Assembly (NCBI GenBank): GCA_021791145.1 | Contig: JAJYXE010000007.1 | Coordinates: forward strand, 1 to 64,000 | From: Actinomycetes bacterium | Lineage (GTDB): Bacteria > Actinomycetota > Acidimicrobiia > Acidimicrobiales > RAAP-2 | Reading direction: 5' to 3' | DNA: 64,000 nt | In this document: positions 42,926 through 50,896 of the stretch, piece after piece | How the letters are laid out: every line of letters begins with the position of its first letter | Numbering within the stretch: position 1 is the first letter of the stretch | Made by a program: the position numbers and the translations under genes | The notes under the pieces: generated by a model | Databases searched by the model: none | Seen by the model: only the letters and a program-made list of their open reading frames with translations | What the model was told of the DNA's origin: nothing

Positions 42926-44905
42926 ATGGCCCAGGGGATCCCACCGGTCTCCACTCGCGCGGCCACCACCGATGCGAGGGCCGGCATCGACGCCGGAGCG
43001 TCGTGGGCTCGAGGAGCGCGGTCCGCCCGCCGCGTCGCGCAAGACCCCGAGGCAAGCCCATGGCGCCGCACACGACGAGGCACCGCGGTGCTGTATGCCG
43101 CCGCCGCGATCTTCGCCTACCACCGCATCCTGTTCGCGCAGACGAGCAGCATGCCCGGGTGCAACTGCGGCGACCAGGCGCAGGAGGTGTGGTTCCTCCG
43201 CTGGCCGCTGTACGCGATCAGTCACGGACTGAACCCGTTCTTCTCGACGTGGATGAACTACCCCAAGGGGATCAACCTCGCCATCAACACGTCATCCCCC
43301 TTGCTCGGGCTCGCGTCCGCGCCGCTCCAGCTCACGATCGGCACGGTCGCCACCTACGACATCCTGCTCGTCGTCGCGCTCGCCACCTCGGCGCTGGCCA
43401 TGTGCCTTGCGCTTCGCCGCTGGGTGCGGTCATGGGCTGCAGCCTTCGTCGGCGGACTGCTGTACGGCTTCTCCCCCTACATGATCGGGCAAGGCGGGAG
43501 CCACGTTTTCCTCGTGACGCTGTTCATCCCGCCGATCATCCTCGTGCTCCTCGACGAGATCGTCGTCCGCCAGCGTCACGGCGCATTGCGAGACGGCCTC
43601 TTCCTCGGCGTGCTGCTCGCGCTGCAGTACTACATCTCGCCCGAAGTCCTGGCGATGACGATCGTCGTGGCGCTCGTCGGCGTCGCCGCGCTCGCCGCGC
43701 TCGCCGTGGCACGACGGCGCACGCTGAGGGACCGTCTTCCGCACGTCGCGATCGCGGCGATCTCGTGCGCGGCGGTGTGTGCGGCTGCGCTCGCGTACCC
43801 CGTCTGGATGTCGATCAGCGGACCGCAACACGTCGTCGGGCCACCGCATCGGCTCTCAGGGCTCTCGGGGTTCCGCGGGGACTTGCTGGGGCCGGTCCTG
43901 CCCACCTCCGACCAGCTCCTCGCGCCGGCCGCGCTGAAGGCGCACGGCGACGCCCTCGTCGGCGGCAACTACAGCGAGAACGGCCTGTACCTCGGCGTCC
44001 CCCTGGTCGTCGTGCTCGCCACTTTCGCGTGGGTCTACCGCCGGCGGGGCGAGCTCGTCTTCTTCGTGTCGATGCTCGTTGCCTCGGCGATCCTCGCGCT
44101 CGGGCCCCAGCTCGTCGTCGACACCCACTCCACCGGTGTCCCGCTCCCCGCCTGGGTGCTCGCGCGCGTGCCGTTCCTCCAGGACATCCTCGACGTGCGG
44201 TTCGACCTCTTCGTGCAGCTGTTCGCCGCGGCGGCGCTCGGCGTCGGGATCGACGAGATGGTCAGGAGCCGGAACGGCGCCCACCGCCGGCGAAGAGGGC
44301 TCGAGAGGCTCGCCGCGCCCGGCGTCGTCGCGATCGTCGCGCTTGCTCCGCTGATCCCTGGCTCGCCGTACCCCGCCGCTCCCACGCTGTCGCCCGCCTT
44401 CTTCACCTCGCGCGCGCTCGACCGGATCCCCGCCGGGTCACCGGTGCTCACCTACCCCTACCCGTTGCGCAACGACGCGGAGTGGAACCTCACGTTCCAA
44501 GCGATCGCCGGCATGCGCTTCAAGGTGTTCGGCGCCGACGCCTTCGTCCCCGACGGGCCGGGCGGGACGAGCGTCTCCACCCCGACCCTGCTCGAGCCGC
44601 GTGTCGTGGAGCGGCTCCTGTCGGACGCCTACACACCCGCCTTTGCCCAGTCGCAGCTCGCGACAGCGCCCGCGGCGCTTCCGGCGGTCGATCAGCGCTC
44701 GGTCCGGGCACTCAGGGAGTTCCTGGTGCGCTACCGCGTCTCGACGGTCCTGGTCGAGCACTTCGGGCTGGCACCCAAGACCGTGGCCGGCTACGTGACC
44801 GACGCCCTCGGCCGCCCGGACGAGACCGGCGGCGTGTGGGCATGGTTCGACGTGCAGCGCCTGTTGACGCGACACTCCATCTCGACGGCTCCGGCGCGGC
44901 GCTGA
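42926..44905 (+). CDS. Polytopic membrane protein, GT-C glycosyltransferase-like
   Basis: 659 aa from the leaderless ATG 42926. A ~50-residue Arg-rich cytoplasmic start leads to about ten transmembrane helices up to residue ~480, then a soluble C-terminal domain. The first outside loop (GCNCGDQAQEVWFLRWPLYAISHGLNPFFSTWMNYPKGINL) is long and acidic, as in GT-C transferases that use polyprenyl-phosphate sugars, and carries Asp in GDQAQE. Later segments are SGLSGFRGDLLGPVLPTSDQLL and GGNYSENGLYLGVPLV. The soluble part has VLTYPYPLRNDAEWNLTFQAIAGMRFKVFGADAF. A role in surface glycan or lipid glycosylation is likely; substrates are unknown. Confidence 0.8.
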   Translation: MAQGIPPVSTRAATTDARAGIDAGASWARGARSARRVAQDPEASPWRRTRRGTAVLYAAAAIFAYHRILFAQTSSMPGCNCGDQAQEVWFLRWPLYAISHGLNPFFSTWMNYPKGINLAINTSSPLLGLASAPLQLTIGTVATYDILLVVALATSALAMCLALRRWVRSWAAAFVGGLLYGFSPYMIGQGGSHVFLVTLFIPPIILVLLDEIVVRQRHGALRDGLFLGVLLALQYYISPEVLAMTIVVALVGVAALAALAVARRRTLRDRLPHVAIAAISCAAVCAAALAYPVWMSISGPQHVVGPPHRLSGLSGFRGDLLGPVLPTSDQLLAPAALKAHGDALVGGNYSENGLYLGVPLVVVLATFAWVYRRRGELVFFVSMLVASAILALGPQLVVDTHSTGVPLPAWVLARVPFLQDILDVRFDLFVQLFAAAALGVGIDEMVRSRNGAHRRRRGLERLAAPGVVAIVALAPLIPGSPYPAAPTLSPAFFTSRALDRIPAGSPVLTYPYPLRNDAEWNLTFQAIAGMRFKVFGADAFVPDGPGGTSVSTPTLLEPRVVERLLSDAYTPAFAQSQLATAPAALPAVDQRSVRALREFLVRYRVSTVLVEHFGLAPKTVAGYVTDALGRPDETGGVWAWFDVQRLLTRHSISTAPARR

Positions 44906-44966
44906 CGATTGGTGGTCCTCGCAGGAGGGGTCGCCCGCGCGGGGCTCCCTTGCCCGACGACGTGCT

Positions 44967-45611
44967 CTATGTCGTAGAGCCCGTCGTGCCCGACACGACC
45001 GGGTGGACCTGGAGGGGCGAGCAGCCGGGGAGGGGCGCTGTGAGCCGCTTCGAGGTCGTCGATGTCGGCGGCGTCACGAGCAGCGCGGGGAAGGTCGGGC
45101 ACGAGGACACGGTGCCCTCCGGGACGTCGGTCCCCTCGACCATCGCTGAGGCCGTCGCCCGCGGCTGCAGCACCACCAGCGGCGGCGTGGTCGACCCTGT
45201 CCGCATGCCGCCGAGGTAGCCCGACAAGGTGCGCTGCGCCTGCTGGACCTGGCGGCCTGTCGCGCTCAAGGCGGCGATCCCGGGATAGCCGGACAATGCA
45301 CAGGGCGTGGCGGCGACGTTCTCGAAAAGGATGGTGGCTCCCTCGTGGCCGAGCCCGGCGGCGGTCGGCCCGGCCGAGATCACCAGGTCCGCGAACGTGC
45401 AGCGCGCCGGCGCGGGGGGCGCGCTGGTGGTCGACGTCGCCGTCGAGGTCGTCGTCGAAGAGCGCGGCGCGCTCGTGGAGCCGTGCGACGTGTGCGTCCC
45501 GTGCGAGCCATGGGTCGCCTGCGGCGCGGCCCGGTTCCCGGCTCCGCACGCGCTGCACACGACCGCGAGGCTTCCTGCGAGCGCGAGCGCTCCTGCCGTT
45601 CTCTTGCGCAC
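44967..45611 (-). CDS. DUF4232 lipoprotein
   Basis: 214 aa from the leaderless GTG 45611. The N-terminus is a lipoprotein signal: MRKRTAGALALAGSLAVVCSAC, with the modified Cys following CSA. A Ser/Thr/His-rich linker (GSHGTHTSHGSTSAPRSSTTTST) follows. The DUF4232 domain covers the rest: CTFADLVISAGPTAAGLGHEGATILFENVAATPCALSGYPGIAAL and later TVSSCPTFPALLVTPP. The domain is common in exported actinobacterial proteins; function is unknown. The longer open frame upstream would read through tRNA-Gln and is rejected. It is convergent with the GT-C-like gene; the 61 bases between hold nothing notable. Confidence 0.87.
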   Translation of the reverse strand: MRKRTAGALALAGSLAVVCSACGAGNRAAPQATHGSHGTHTSHGSTSAPRSSTTTSTATSTTSAPPAPARCTFADLVISAGPTAAGLGHEGATILFENVAATPCALSGYPGIAALSATGRQVQQAQRTLSGYLGGMRTGSTTPPLVVLQPRATASAMVEGTDVPEGTVSSCPTFPALLVTPPTSTTSKRLTAPLPGCSPLQVHPVVSGTTGSTT

Positions 45612-45617
45612 TGCACG

Positions 45618-45623
45618 AAGGTA
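45618..45623 (-). promoter_or_regulatory. -10 box TACCTT, leaderless start of the DUF4232 gene
   Basis: On the minus strand TACCTT ends 6 bases before GTG 45611. Confidence 0.5.
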
Positions 45624-45670
45624 CCAGCCCGGCAGGCGACCGACCGTCGAGCGGGGGCTGCCCGCGTGCG

Positions 45671-45743
45671 TTCCGGGGGGAGGGCTCGAACCTCCAACAT
45701 CCGGCTCCAAAGGCCGACGTTCTGCCGATTGAACTACCCCGGA
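45671..45743 (-). tRNA. tRNA-Gln (anticodon UUG)
   Basis: The minus strand folds as a canonical 73-nt tRNA: acceptor TCCGGGG with CCCCGGA, D arm GTTC/GAAC, anticodon stem TCGGC/GCCGG around loop CTTTGGA (anticodon TTG), five-base variable region, and T arm GGAGG-TTCGAGC-CCTCC. The discriminator is A and no CCA is encoded. It reads CAA (and, by wobble, CAG) glutamine codons. Confidence 0.95.
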
Positions 45744-45773
45744 GACAGCGCCCATTCAACCAGGTGCAGGCAG

Positions 45774-45873
45774 CTCGCACCGGCTCGCACCGGCTCGCAC
45801 CGGCACGCGCCCGGCACGCCCCCGGCACGCACCCGGCACGCGCCCGGCACGCCCCCGGCACGCACCCGGCACG
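45774..45873. repeat. GC-rich minisatellite between tRNA-Gln and the two-component system
   Basis: Three 10-bp units (ctcgcaccgg) run into six or more 11-bp units of form cacgcNcccgg, where N cycles g, c, a. This gives a 33-bp higher-order period seen twice (about 45802-45867). It lies in the 294-base gap upstream of the response-regulator gene. The remainder of the gap has a possible TATTGT -10 at 45961-45966. Confidence 0.9.
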
Positions 45874-46037
45874 CGACGTCCCAGTCCACGACGTCGCGCG
45901 GGCGCTAAGAAGTTCGGAAGAACCCCCCTTGTGGGACTTCGCCGGATTCCAGCACCCCGGTATTGTCGTCGCGGCCGATGAGGCGTGGGAGGCGGAGCCG
46001 CCATTGCGTGCCGCCCGAGCGAAAGGAGCCGGCGCAG

Positions 46038-46709
46038 GTGCGGATCCTCGTCGTCGACGACGACCCCGGGGTGCGGACCGCCCTCGACAGAGCGCTCCGG
46101 CTCGACGGCTACGAGGTCAGCACGGTCGGTGACGGCGGGGCAGCCCTCGAGGCGCTCGCGCGCGCGGCCCCCGACGCCGTGATCCTCGACCTGGCGCTCC
46201 CGGGAATGGACGGGCTGGAAGTCTGCAGGCGCATGCGCAGCGCAGGCGACGACACCCCGGTGCTCATGCTCACCGCACGGGACGCGGTCCACGACCGTGT
46301 GCTCGGCTTGGACGCCGGCGCCGACGACTACGTCGTGAAGCCGTTCGCGCTCGCCGAGCTCGAGGCGCGGCTGCGCGCGCTCCTCCGGCGACGGCCGGCG
46401 GATGGCGGCGAGTCGCTGCGCTTCGCCGACCTGGTCCTCGATCTCGGCACGCGCGAGGCGCGGCGGGGCGAGCGCGTCTTCACCCTGACGAGGATCGAGT
46501 TCGACCTGCTCGAGCTCTTCATGCGCCATCCTCGCCAGGTGCTCACCCGCGAGGTCATCTTGGACCGGGTGTGGGGCTACACGTTCGACTCGGGGACCAA
46601 CTCGCTCGCGGTCTACGTCGGCTACCTCAGGCGAAAGACCGAGGCGGGCGACGAACCTCGGCTGCTGCACACCGTTCGCGGGGTGGGGTACGTGTTGCGC
46701 GAGCCGTGA
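46038..46709 (+). CDS. OmpR-family response regulator (MprA-like)
   Basis: 223 aa from GTG 46038, with GAAAGGAG nine bases upstream; an in-frame ATG at 45978 would add 20 basic residues. Receiver domain: VDDDPGV, phosphoacceptor Asp51 in [18 protein letters not shown] and [10 protein letters not shown] with the conserved Lys. The DNA-binding winged helix follows: [50 protein letters not shown] and [23 protein letters not shown]. It is coupled by GTGA overlap to the histidine kinase gene. Similarity to MprA is strongest in the receiver; the regulon is unknown. Confidence 0.95.
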   Translation: MRILVVDDDPGVRTALDRALRLDGYEVSTVGDGGAALEALARAAPDAVILDLALPGMDGLEVCRRMRSAGDDTPVLMLTARDAVHDRVLGLDAGADDYVVKPFALAELEARLRALLRRRPADGGESLRFADLVLDLGTREARRGERVFTLTRIEFDLLELFMRHPRQVLTREVILDRVWGYTFDSGTNSLAVYVGYLRRKTEAGDEPRLLHTVRGVGYVLREP

Positions 46710-48100
46710 CCTTCCGCAGCAGGCTCGTCGTCGTCGCGGCGATCGCCGTGGTCGTCGCAGTGCTCGCCGCGGCCGCTGCCAGCTACTTCGCCGCTCGCGA
46801 CTCGCTGCTCGGCTCGATCGACGGGATCTTGCGGTCCGAAGCGCGCGCGACGGTGCACGCCCTGCGGTCGAGCACAGGGAGGCTCCAGCGGCGGCTCGGC
46901 GGGCTCGGCTACCAGGGCTACCAGATCGTCACGCCTTCGGGCGCCGTGATCACCGGGAAGGGGATCCCGCTCTCGGCGGCCGTGAAGGCGGTCGCGGAGG
47001 GGACCGCGCCGTCGTACTTCGCCGTCATCACCATCACAGGTGCCCAGTACCGCGAGCTCGTGGTCGGGCTGGGGACGGTGAGCGTGCTGACAGGACCCTT
47101 CTACGCCGGCTCGACGCCTGCCGCACTGCAGGTGGTGCTCCCGCTGGCGAGCGTCGACAGCGAGCTCGAGCGGCTCAGCCTCATCCTCGCCGGCGTCGCG
47201 GTGCTCGGCGTCGGGCTGGCGCTGCTGCTTGCCTGGCTCGTGGGGCGCACCGCGCTCGTCCCGTTGGACGAGCTGACCGCGGCAGTCGAGCGCGTGGCCG
47301 CCACCACCGACGTGAGCCAACGCCTCGACCCCGAAGGCGCTGACGAGCTGGGCAGGTTGCGGCGCGCCTTCAACCACCTGCTGAGCGCGCTCCAGCGATC
47401 CCAGGACGCGCAGCGTCAGCTGGTGCTTGACGCAGGCCATGAGCTTCGCACGCCGCTCACCAGCCTGCGCACCAACCTGGAGGTCGTCCGACGGCTCGAC
47501 CAGCTCTCTCCTGAAGAACGCCATGTGCTGGTGGACGACATCTTGACGCAGATGAACGAGCTCACGACGCTCGTCGGCGACCTCTCCGAGCTCGCCCGAG
47601 GCGAGCAGCGCCCCACCCCGCCCCGGGTCTTTCGCCTCGATCGCGTCGTCGAGGACGCGGCCGCCGTGGCGACGACCCATGGCCGCCCGCGAGAGGTGAC
47701 GTTCAGCCTCTCGTCCTCGCCTTCGTGGGTCTGCGGCCAACGTGACCGGATCGACCGAGCGATCGGCAATCTCTTGGACAATGCGCTCAAGTGGAGCCCT
47801 GACGGCAGCGTCGTCGAGGTCTCGTGCCGCGACGGGGTCGTCGCGGTGCGCGACCACGGTCCGGGCATCGCCGAAGAAGACCTCCCCCACGTCTTCGACC
47901 GCTTCTATCGAGCGCCCAGCGCGCGTGCGCTCCCAGGCTCGGGGCTCGGCTTGGCGATCGTGGCCCAGGTCGCGCACGCGGAAGGGGGCTCGGTGTGGGC
48001 GGGCAACGCACCCGAAGGGGGCGCGATCTTCCGCTTCGAGCTCCCGACGGTGACCCCGCCGCCCACCGAGGGGCGCGAAAGTTCGGACGACGACGAATGA
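46706..48100 (+). CDS. Membrane sensor histidine kinase (MprB-like)
   Basis: 464 aa from GTG 46706. Topology: helix [22 protein letters not shown] (about 7-28), an extracytoplasmic sensor (about 30-155), a second helix near 159-180, HAMP ([25 protein letters not shown]), then the H-box [21 protein letters not shown] with His245. The ATPase domain has N-box [30 protein letters not shown] and [18 protein letters not shown]. It autophosphorylates and passes phosphate to the upstream regulator. The sensor has no named domain, so the signal is unknown; envelope stress is the analogy with MprB. Confidence 0.95.
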   Translation: MTFRSRLVVVAAIAVVVAVLAAAAASYFAARDSLLGSIDGILRSEARATVHALRSSTGRLQRRLGGLGYQGYQIVTPSGAVITGKGIPLSAAVKAVAEGTAPSYFAVITITGAQYRELVVGLGTVSVLTGPFYAGSTPAALQVVLPLASVDSELERLSLILAGVAVLGVGLALLLAWLVGRTALVPLDELTAAVERVAATTDVSQRLDPEGADELGRLRRAFNHLLSALQRSQDAQRQLVLDAGHELRTPLTSLRTNLEVVRRLDQLSPEERHVLVDDILTQMNELTTLVGDLSELARGEQRPTPPRVFRLDRVVEDAAAVATTHGRPREVTFSLSSSPSWVCGQRDRIDRAIGNLLDNALKWSPDGSVVEVSCRDGVVAVRDHGPGIAEEDLPHVFDRFYRAPSARALPGSGLGLAIVAQVAHAEGGSVWAGNAPEGGAIFRFELPTVTPPPTEGRESSDDDE

Positions 48101-48154
48101 CCTCCTTTCGCGGTCGCGGACGAAGCCGACGTGGCGGGCCGCACCTCGGCCCTG

Positions 48155-48160
48155 TAACCT
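48155..48160 (+). promoter_or_regulatory. -10 box TAACCT upstream of the bS22 gene
   Basis: TAACCT ends 10 bases before ATG 48171, giving a leader of a few bases at most. Confidence 0.4.
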
Positions 48161-48170
48161 CCCCCGAGCC

Positions 48171-48269
48171 ATGGGATCGCTGATCAAGAAGCGCCGGAAG
48201 CGCATGCGCAAGAAGAAGCACAAGAAGATGCTGAAGGCCACGCGCTGGCAGCGACGCGCGGGCAAGTAG
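48171..48269 (+). CDS. Small ribosomal protein bS22 (AURKAIP1/COX24 domain)
   Basis: 32 aa from ATG 48171: GSLIKKRRKRMRKKKHKKML, then KATRWQRRAGK. This closely matches the ~33-residue actinobacterial protein (mycobacterial form begins GSVIKKRRKRMSKKKH) first seen in mycobacterial ribosome structures and named bS22, bound to the small subunit near the decoding centre. It is almost all basic residues. It is short enough to be missed by gene callers. It lies between the histidine kinase and ispE (convergent, 5 bases apart). Confidence 0.88.
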   Translation: MGSLIKKRRKRMRKKKHKKMLKATRWQRRAGK

Positions 48270-48274
48270 CCGTC

Positions 48275-49099
48275 CTACGTGCAAGGACCGGCCCATCCTG
48301 CCGGCACCGTGCGGACGGGGATGAGGCGCCCCTGCTCGCCCCCGAGCGCGAGGATCTCGCCTCGCCCGGCCTCGAGGCCCTCGAGCGAACCCTCGACGAA
48401 CCAGGTGGAGCCGCTCCCCGCGAGCACCGGCGTCCGCCCGGTCGCCTCGCCGAGGAGATCGCGCCACGCCGCGAGGCGCGGCTCGACGTCGAGGGCAGCC
48501 CGGGTGAGCTGGTTTTGCCCCTCGGTCCTCGGACCCGGCTCTTCTTGGGCAGCCAGCGCGTCCCAGCGCCTGTAGACAGCTGCCGTGTCCACTCCGAAGG
48601 GCGGGACGAGGAGCACGTAGGAGCGCCGTACGTAGGCAAGCGGCGTCACGCGTGCGCCGATCCCCTCGACCCGAGCGCGACCGCCGACAGTGCAGAACGG
48701 CACGTCTCCACCGAGCGAAGCGGCGAGCGAGAGGTCCTCCACGCCCGCCCATCGGAGGATCGCCCCCGCGTCGGCGGAGCCGCCGCCCAGCCCGCCGCCG
48801 ACCGGGATCCGCTTCTCCACGCGTACCGCGGCCCGTCGGCCGACGGCCGCGAGCGCGCGGGCGACGAGGTTGTCCGGTCCGCTGGAGAGCTCCTCGGCCC
48901 GGGCGCCGGGCAAGGGGACGACCTCCAGGCCATCAGCTCCGGGGCGGACGACGAGCGTATCGAAGAGGTCGAGCGCGACCATCTCGGCGTCGAGGTCGTG
49001 GTAGCCGTCGAGGCGGCGTCCCAGCACTTCGAGCCTCACCGTCAGCTTGGCCGGCGCGACGAGCACGGTCCCGGTGGTGAGATCGCGTCCCTCGCTCAC
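48275..49099 (-). CDS. ispE: 4-diphosphocytidyl-2-C-methyl-D-erythritol kinase
   Basis: 274 aa from GTG 49099 (GTGA overlap with ksgA). A GHMP-family kinase of the MEP isoprenoid pathway, phosphorylating CDP-ME with ATP. Landmarks are VLVAPAKLTVRLEVLGRRLDGYHDLDAEMVALDLFD, the ATP loop VEKRIPVGGGLGGGSADAGAIL, GGDVPFCTVGGRARVEGIG, and GSGSTWFVEGS near the end. The first motif reads PAKLTVRL where most members have PAKINLxL. The conserved ksgA-ispE order supports the call. Confidence 0.95.
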   Translation of the reverse strand: MSEGRDLTTGTVLVAPAKLTVRLEVLGRRLDGYHDLDAEMVALDLFDTLVVRPGADGLEVVPLPGARAEELSSGPDNLVARALAAVGRRAAVRVEKRIPVGGGLGGGSADAGAILRWAGVEDLSLAASLGGDVPFCTVGGRARVEGIGARVTPLAYVRRSYVLLVPPFGVDTAAVYRRWDALAAQEEPGPRTEGQNQLTRAALDVEPRLAAWRDLLGEATGRTPVLAGSGSTWFVEGSLEGLEAGRGEILALGGEQGRLIPVRTVPAGWAGPCT

Positions 49100-49953
49100 C
49101 CGGGGCCCGCCCCCGACTGCCCGTGCGCCGCGAGCGCCCCCCACTGCACGACGTCCAGCTCCTCTGCCCGCGCCGTCGGTTCGACGCCTGCGGCGGCGAA
49201 CGCGTCGGGAGCCACCAAGCCGGCGAGCGATCGCCGCAGCATCTTGCGTCTTTGCGCGAAGCCCGCATGCACCACCGAGCACAATCGCTCGTAGGAGACG
49301 AGCTCGGGCGACACCGCGGGGACGGTGCGGCGGTCGATGCGGAGGAGCGCAGACTCGACGGAGGGCCGCGGGAAGAACACGGTCGGCGGCACCGTGCCGA
49401 GCACTGACGCGCGGGCCCAATAGCTCACCTTCACCGAGACACCGCCGTAGGTCCGTCCCCCCGGCGCCGCCGCGAGCCGCTCACCGACCTCGCGCTGCAC
49501 CATGACGAGCATCGAGCGAACCTGCGGCGCCTCCTCGAGCGCGCGCACCACGATCGGCGTCGCGACGTTGTAGGGGAGGTTGGCCACCAGCGCCCACGGG
49601 CCGGACCTGCCCAGGAGCCGCTCCCAGTCGAGGCGCAGCCCGTCGTCTCGGACCACGCGCACGTTGGGGAACAGTCCGACGACCGATCGAAGCATGGGGA
49701 CCAGGCGACGGTCGAGCTCCACGGCCACCACCTCGCCGCCTGCCTCTGCGAGCGCGACCGTGAGCGAGCCGAGGCCCGCACCGATCTCGACGACGCGCGA
49801 CGCGGAGCCCACCTCGGCGAGGCGGGCGATCCTCCTGACCGTGTTGGGGTCGGCGACGAAGTGCTGCCCCAGAGCCCTGCTCGGCCTGAGCCCGTGCTGT
49901 TCGAGCAACCGGCGGACGTCCGCCGCGCCCAGTTCGGCGGGTCCGCTGCTCAA
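49096..49953 (-). CDS. ksgA: 16S rRNA (adenine1518-N6/adenine1519-N6)-dimethyltransferase
   Basis: 285 aa from TTG 49953, chosen because it overlaps the tatD stop as TTGA. SAM-dependent rRNA dimethylase: LRPSRALGQHFVADPNTVRRIA, VVEIGAGLGSLTVALAEAG (SAM), AVELDRRLVPML, DDGLRLDW, catalytic NLPYNVATPIV and FFPRPSVESALLRI. It dimethylates two adjacent adenines in the small-subunit rRNA during assembly. In mycobacteria rpfB lies between tatD and ksgA; here nothing does. It is co-transcribed with metG, tatD and ispE. Confidence 0.96.
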   Translation of the reverse strand: MSSGPAELGAADVRRLLEQHGLRPSRALGQHFVADPNTVRRIARLAEVGSASRVVEIGAGLGSLTVALAEAGGEVVAVELDRRLVPMLRSVVGLFPNVRVVRDDGLRLDWERLLGRSGPWALVANLPYNVATPIVVRALEEAPQVRSMLVMVQREVGERLAAAPGGRTYGGVSVKVSYWARASVLGTVPPTVFFPRPSVESALLRIDRRTVPAVSPELVSYERLCSVVHAGFAQRRKMLRRSLAGLVAPDAFAAAGVEPTARAEELDVVQWGALAAHGQSGAGPG

Positions 49954-50894
49954 AGGCCGAAGACCCGGCTCGCGTTGGCGCTCGTCGCGATCGCGACGTC
50001 CGCAAGGTCCCAGCCCTTCACCTCGGCGACCGCCGCGCCGACGAGGGGTACGTAGGAAGGTTCGTTGGGCTTCCCACGGTGCGGCACCGGCGCGAGGAAC
50101 GGGCTATCCGTCTCGACGAGCAGCCTGTCGATCGGGCACAGCGACAGCCCCTCTCGAACCGAGGCAGCGTTCTTGAAGGTCACGATCCCACTGAACGAGA
50201 GCATCATGCCGGCGTCGAGGCATCGCCTGGCCTCCGCCGGGCCGCCGGTGAAGCAGTGCAGCACGGCGCGCTCGGGCACCCCCTCGCCGGCCAGCACGTC
50301 GAAGAGGTCGTCCCAGGCGGCTCGGACGTGCACGACGAGCGCGAGACCGAGCCGGTGGGCAGCCGCGATCTGCTCTGCGAAGGCACGTCGCTGCACATCG
50401 CGGGGCGAATGGTCGTAGTGGTAGTCGAGCCCGCACTCCCCGACGGCGACGAGCCGGCCGCCCTGCGCCGCGGCCTCCCCTCTCATGACCGCGGCCTCGA
50501 GCAGCGCGAGCGTCTCCTCGGTGCCCTCCGACGCGTCGTGCGGATGCAGCCCGGCAGTCGCCCACAGCGCCGGCGCAGAGGCGCCGAACTCGCCCGCGGC
50601 GCTCCGAGAGGCGAGCGCGAGCGCGTCCTTCGACGTGGCTGCGCCGGTGCCGACGCACACGATCCGTCGAACCCCTGCGTCGGCCGCCCGTTGCAAGGCG
50701 CCGGACAGGAGCGCCACCGTTCCGAGGGCGCGAGGACCCTCCGGGCCGGGCTCCCCACCGCCCGACCCGACCGCACTCGCGCCGTGGCGCTCCCGCACCG
50801 CCTCGGGACCGCGCTCGCCGAGGAGGTAGGCGTCTTGGAGGTGCGAGTGGGAATCCACCCACTCGAGCCCACTGGACGCCGCGGCACTGGACAT
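49950..50894 (-). CDS. tatD: TatD-family metal-dependent hydrolase
   Basis: 314 aa from ATG 50894, two bases after the metG stop. TIM-barrel nuclease/hydrolase: WVDSHSHLQD (metal His pair), VAVGECGLDYHYDHSP, FAEQIAAAHRLGLALVVHVR, VLHCFTGGPAEARRCLDAGMMLSFSGIVTFKNA, LLVETDSPFLAPVPHRGKPNEPSYV. By family it acts as a 3'-5' exonuclease in DNA quality control. A Gly-rich insertion (about 36-57: HGASAVGSGGGEPGPEG) interrupts the region after the first motif. Position beside metG and ksgA is conserved. Confidence 0.95.
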   Translation of the reverse strand: MSSAAASSGLEWVDSHSHLQDAYLLGERGPEAVRERHGASAVGSGGGEPGPEGPRALGTVALLSGALQRAADAGVRRIVCVGTGAATSKDALALASRSAAGEFGASAPALWATAGLHPHDASEGTEETLALLEAAVMRGEAAAQGGRLVAVGECGLDYHYDHSPRDVQRRAFAEQIAAAHRLGLALVVHVRAAWDDLFDVLAGEGVPERAVLHCFTGGPAEARRCLDAGMMLSFSGIVTFKNAASVREGLSLCPIDRLLVETDSPFLAPVPHRGKPNEPSYVPLVGAAVAEVKGWDLADVAIATSANASRVFGL

Positions 50895-50896
50895 GC

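Noticed and set aside
42298..43083. Long N-terminal extension of GlmU
   Set aside because: GlmU begins at LSAVVLAAGEG. The extension is antisense to two plus-strand genes with their own promoters.
45612..45755. Upstream extension of the DUF4232 gene to about 45755
   Set aside because: It would translate through tRNA-Gln, and a lipoprotein signal plus leaderless promoter sits at 45611.
45978..46037. Alternative ATG start of the response regulator with TATTGT upstream
   Set aside because: It adds 20 basic residues not found in the receiver family. GTG 46038 has a good Shine-Dalgarno site, though dual starts cannot be excluded.
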